Source: Litorimonas sp964352855 (lineage in GTDB: Bacteria; Pseudomonadota; Alphaproteobacteria; Caulobacterales; Maricaulaceae). From it: DNA of 64,000 bases. The stretch is taken from the NCBI GenBank assembly GCA_964352855.1, contig CAYGTR010000009.1:1-64000 (forward strand). The letters run 5' to 3'. The first letter of the stretch is position 1, and every line of letters begins with the position of its first letter. The notes under the pieces were generated by a model. That model was given only the letters and a program-made list of their open reading frames with translations, did no database searches and was not told the origin of the DNA. The position numbers were made by a program, and so were the translations under genes. Positions 62,162-64,000 of this stretch are shown piece by piece.

Positions 62162-64000
62162 ATGCGTAATGCCTTGTTTTCCTCCGCGGCCTTTGTCGCT
62201 CTTGCCTCTCTTTTGAGCGCCTGCCAGCCAGCGACAACCAATGAAACCGAAGTGGCAACGGAAGTCCGCGCGCCTAGTAGTGTTAATCCTGAAATTTGGC
62301 CAAAGGTTGAGAGTCCGGTAGGTCTAGACCCTGCCATTGAGGCCCGGATTACAGATATTATGTCACAAATGACACTGCGCCATAAAGTTGGGCAGGTCAT
62401 TCAAGCGGATATCGGATCAATTACCCCCGAAGATATACGCACTTATCCGCTAGGTTCTATTTTGAACGGGGGTAATTCTGCGCCCAATGGTGATAACCGC
62501 TCGCCGGCTTCGGCATGGCTCGAGCTTGCTGATGAATTCTATGATGCGTCAAAAGAAGCCTATGGTGATGGTGTGCCCTTTATCCCTATGATTTGGGGAA
62601 CGGACGCGGTTCATGGCCATAACAATATTCCGGGCGCGACAGTCTTTCCGCACAATATCGGTCTTGGTGCCACACGCAATCCCGCGCTTTTGCGAGCAAT
62701 CGGCGATGTTACAGCGAAGGAAATTCGTATTGGCGGTCAGGAGTGGACCTTCGCCCCAACAATCGCCGTCGTGCGAGATGATCGATGGGGACGAACATAT
62801 GAGGGTTATGCTGAAAACCCTGAAGTAACGGCGAGTTATGCCGGAAAACTCATTGAGGGGATTCAGGGTGAGACGACCGGGGATGATTGGCTGACCGGAC
62901 CAAATGTGATTGCCACGGCGAAACATTTTATAGGTGATGGCGGTACGCAAGGTGGTAACGACCAAGGTGAGAATAGCGATAGCGAAGAAGAGCTACGCGA
63001 TATTCACGGTGCAGGCTATCCGCCTGCTTTAGAAGCCGGTGTTCAGGTAGTCATGGCGAGTTTTAATAGCTGGCAAGGCAAGAAAATGCATGGACATAAG
63101 GGTCTGCTCACAGATGTTCTAAAAGAACGTATGGGCTTTGACGGCTTTATTGTCGGCGATTGGAACGGGCACGGTCAGGTAAAGGGTTGCACCAATACAG
63201 ACTGCCCCGAAGCGCTTCATGCGGGTCTCGACATGTATATGGCGCCAGATAGCTGGAAGGGACTGTTTGACACCTTATTAGTACAGGCTGAAAATAGTGA
63301 ACTTGATTTAGACCGGCTTGATGATGCGGTGCGCCGGATTTTACGCGTTAAAATTCGTTCCGGTCAGTTCGAAGCCGGGCGTCCGTCCAGCCGCTCTTTT
63401 GCCGGAGATTACGATCTGTTGGCCAATCCGGAGCACAAAGCAGTTGCACGCCAAGCGGTGCGTGAGTCGCTTGTTCTATTAAAGAATAACAAAGTTGGAG
63501 GTGAAAATCGTCTCCTTCCCTTGTCGCCTAGTAGTCGAGTGCTGATCACCGGTGATGGCGCAGACAATATCGGTAAACAGTCTGGCGGTTGGACCTTGAA
63601 CTGGCAGGGAACCGGAAATCAAAACTCCGATTTCCCCGGCGGAAGTTCGTTATATGATGGGCTTAAACGTCATACCGAAGCCGCAGGTGGTGAGGCGATA
63701 TTGTCAGAAGACGGAAGCTTTACGCAGCGACCTGATGTGGCGATCGTGGTGTTTGGTGAAGATCCTTATGCCGAATTTATGGGTGATATCGAAACCCTAG
63801 CCTATAAACCGGGAGATGATACTGATCTTGACTTGATCAAAAAGTTTAAAGCTGATGGCATTCCTGTCGTTGCTGTATTCTTGACCGGACGCCCGCTCTG
63901 GATGAACCGCGAAATCAATGCAGCAGATGCCTTTGTTGCGGCTTGGTTGCCTGGTTCAGAAGGCGGATATGCGATGGATGTCTTGTTTGCAGGGGAAGAT
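62162..64000 (+). CDS. Glycoside hydrolase family 3 beta-glucosidase lipoprotein (5' part)
   Basis: The first 613 codons of a GH3 enzyme running off the window. A lipobox LSAC (Cys21) places it on a membrane. The (beta/alpha)8 domain has VGQVIQADIGSI, GTDAVHGHNNIPGATVFPHN, TAKHFIGDGGTQGG and the nucleophile Asp333 in FIVGDWNGHG; the second domain starts near residue 430 with ESLVLLKNN. It resembles exo-beta-1,3/1,4-glucanases. It starts after GAGAGA and probably processes sugar imported by the receptor upstream. Confidence 0.92.
   Translation, partial: MRNALFSSAAFVALASLLSACQPATTNETEVATEVRAPSSVNPEIWPKVESPVGLDPAIEARITDIMSQMTLRHKVGQVIQADIGSITPEDIRTYPLGSILNGGNSAPNGDNRSPASAWLELADEFYDASKEAYGDGVPFIPMIWGTDAVHGHNNIPGATVFPHNIGLGATRNPALLRAIGDVTAKEIRIGGQEWTFAPTIAVVRDDRWGRTYEGYAENPEVTASYAGKLIEGIQGETTGDDWLTGPNVIATAKHFIGDGGTQGGNDQGENSDSEEELRDIHGAGYPPALEAGVQVVMASFNSWQGKKMHGHKGLLTDVLKERMGFDGFIVGDWNGHGQVKGCTNTDCPEALHAGLDMYMAPDSWKGLFDTLLVQAENSELDLDRLDDAVRRILRVKIRSGQFEAGRPSSRSFAGDYDLLANPEHKAVARQAVRESLVLLKNNKVGGENRLLPLSPSSRVLITGDGADNIGKQSGGWTLNWQGTGNQNSDFPGGSSLYDGLKRHTEAAGGEAILSEDGSFTQRPDVAIVVFGEDPYAEFMGDIETLAYKPGDDTDLDLIKKFKADGIPVVAVFLTGRPLWMNREINAADAFVAAWLPGSEGGYAMDVLFAGED

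Noticed and set aside
1..64000. CRISPR array
   Set aside because: No regularly spaced direct repeats with unique spacers were seen on either strand.

Overview
The window looks like chromosome of a marine, surface-attaching alphaproteobacterium of the Maricaulales/Caulobacterales type (Hyphomonadaceae-like). Pointers are the alphaproteobacterial gatC-gatA-gatB layout, a pyrB gene paired with a metal-ligand-less dihydroorotase, a holdfast-type polysaccharide cluster in the Caulobacter hfsE-F-G-H / hfsB-A / hfsD arrangement, and Caulobacter-type TonB receptors beside tryptophan-halogenase-like genes. This placement is inference; no rRNA gene is present.

Layout. 1-5.3 kb: partial tRNA-Asn, a DUF962 gene, then leftward pyrC'-pyrB-ruvX and a membrane hydrolase with two PlsC-like acyltransferases. 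5.4-10.6 kb: gatC, a DUF2283 gene, gatA (split by an artefactual 100-N gap), a DUF559 nuclease gene between inverted two-hairpin repeats, gatB, two tiny membrane proteins and a nitroreductase. 11.0-20.9 kb: a Sel1 protein and the holdfast cluster. 21.2-27.1 kb: valine/isobutyrate degradation genes (mmsA, acyl-CoA dehydrogenase, 3-hydroxyisobutyryl-CoA hydrolase, mmsB) and a convergent racemase-family gene. 27.2-31.4 kb: secreted proteins, a 23-residue hydrophobic peptide candidate, an old-yellow-enzyme and a flavin monooxygenase.

31.5-52.3 kb: a candidate genomic island bounded by tRNA-Ser(GCU) and a 16-bp copy of its 3' end. It holds a dead IS6-type element, an Rhs toxin locus with an orphan second tip and putative immunity genes, a lipoprotein hydrolase, two membrane proteins, a phosphate-scavenging set (PhoX phosphatase, TonB receptor, beta-propeller phytase) with a Pho-box-like site, and an IS110 element. 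No integrase is visible.

52.4-64 kb: four tandem tryptophan-halogenase-family genes are divergent from a TonB-dependent receptor, which is followed by a GH3 glucosidase running off the window. LacI-type palindromes sit in the shared promoter region, suggesting one sugar-responsive regulon. One of the four proteins has lost the catalytic lysine and the GWxWxIP motif, so it is probably not a halogenase. This cluster, the Rhs tip array and the DUF559 cassette are the most interesting parts.
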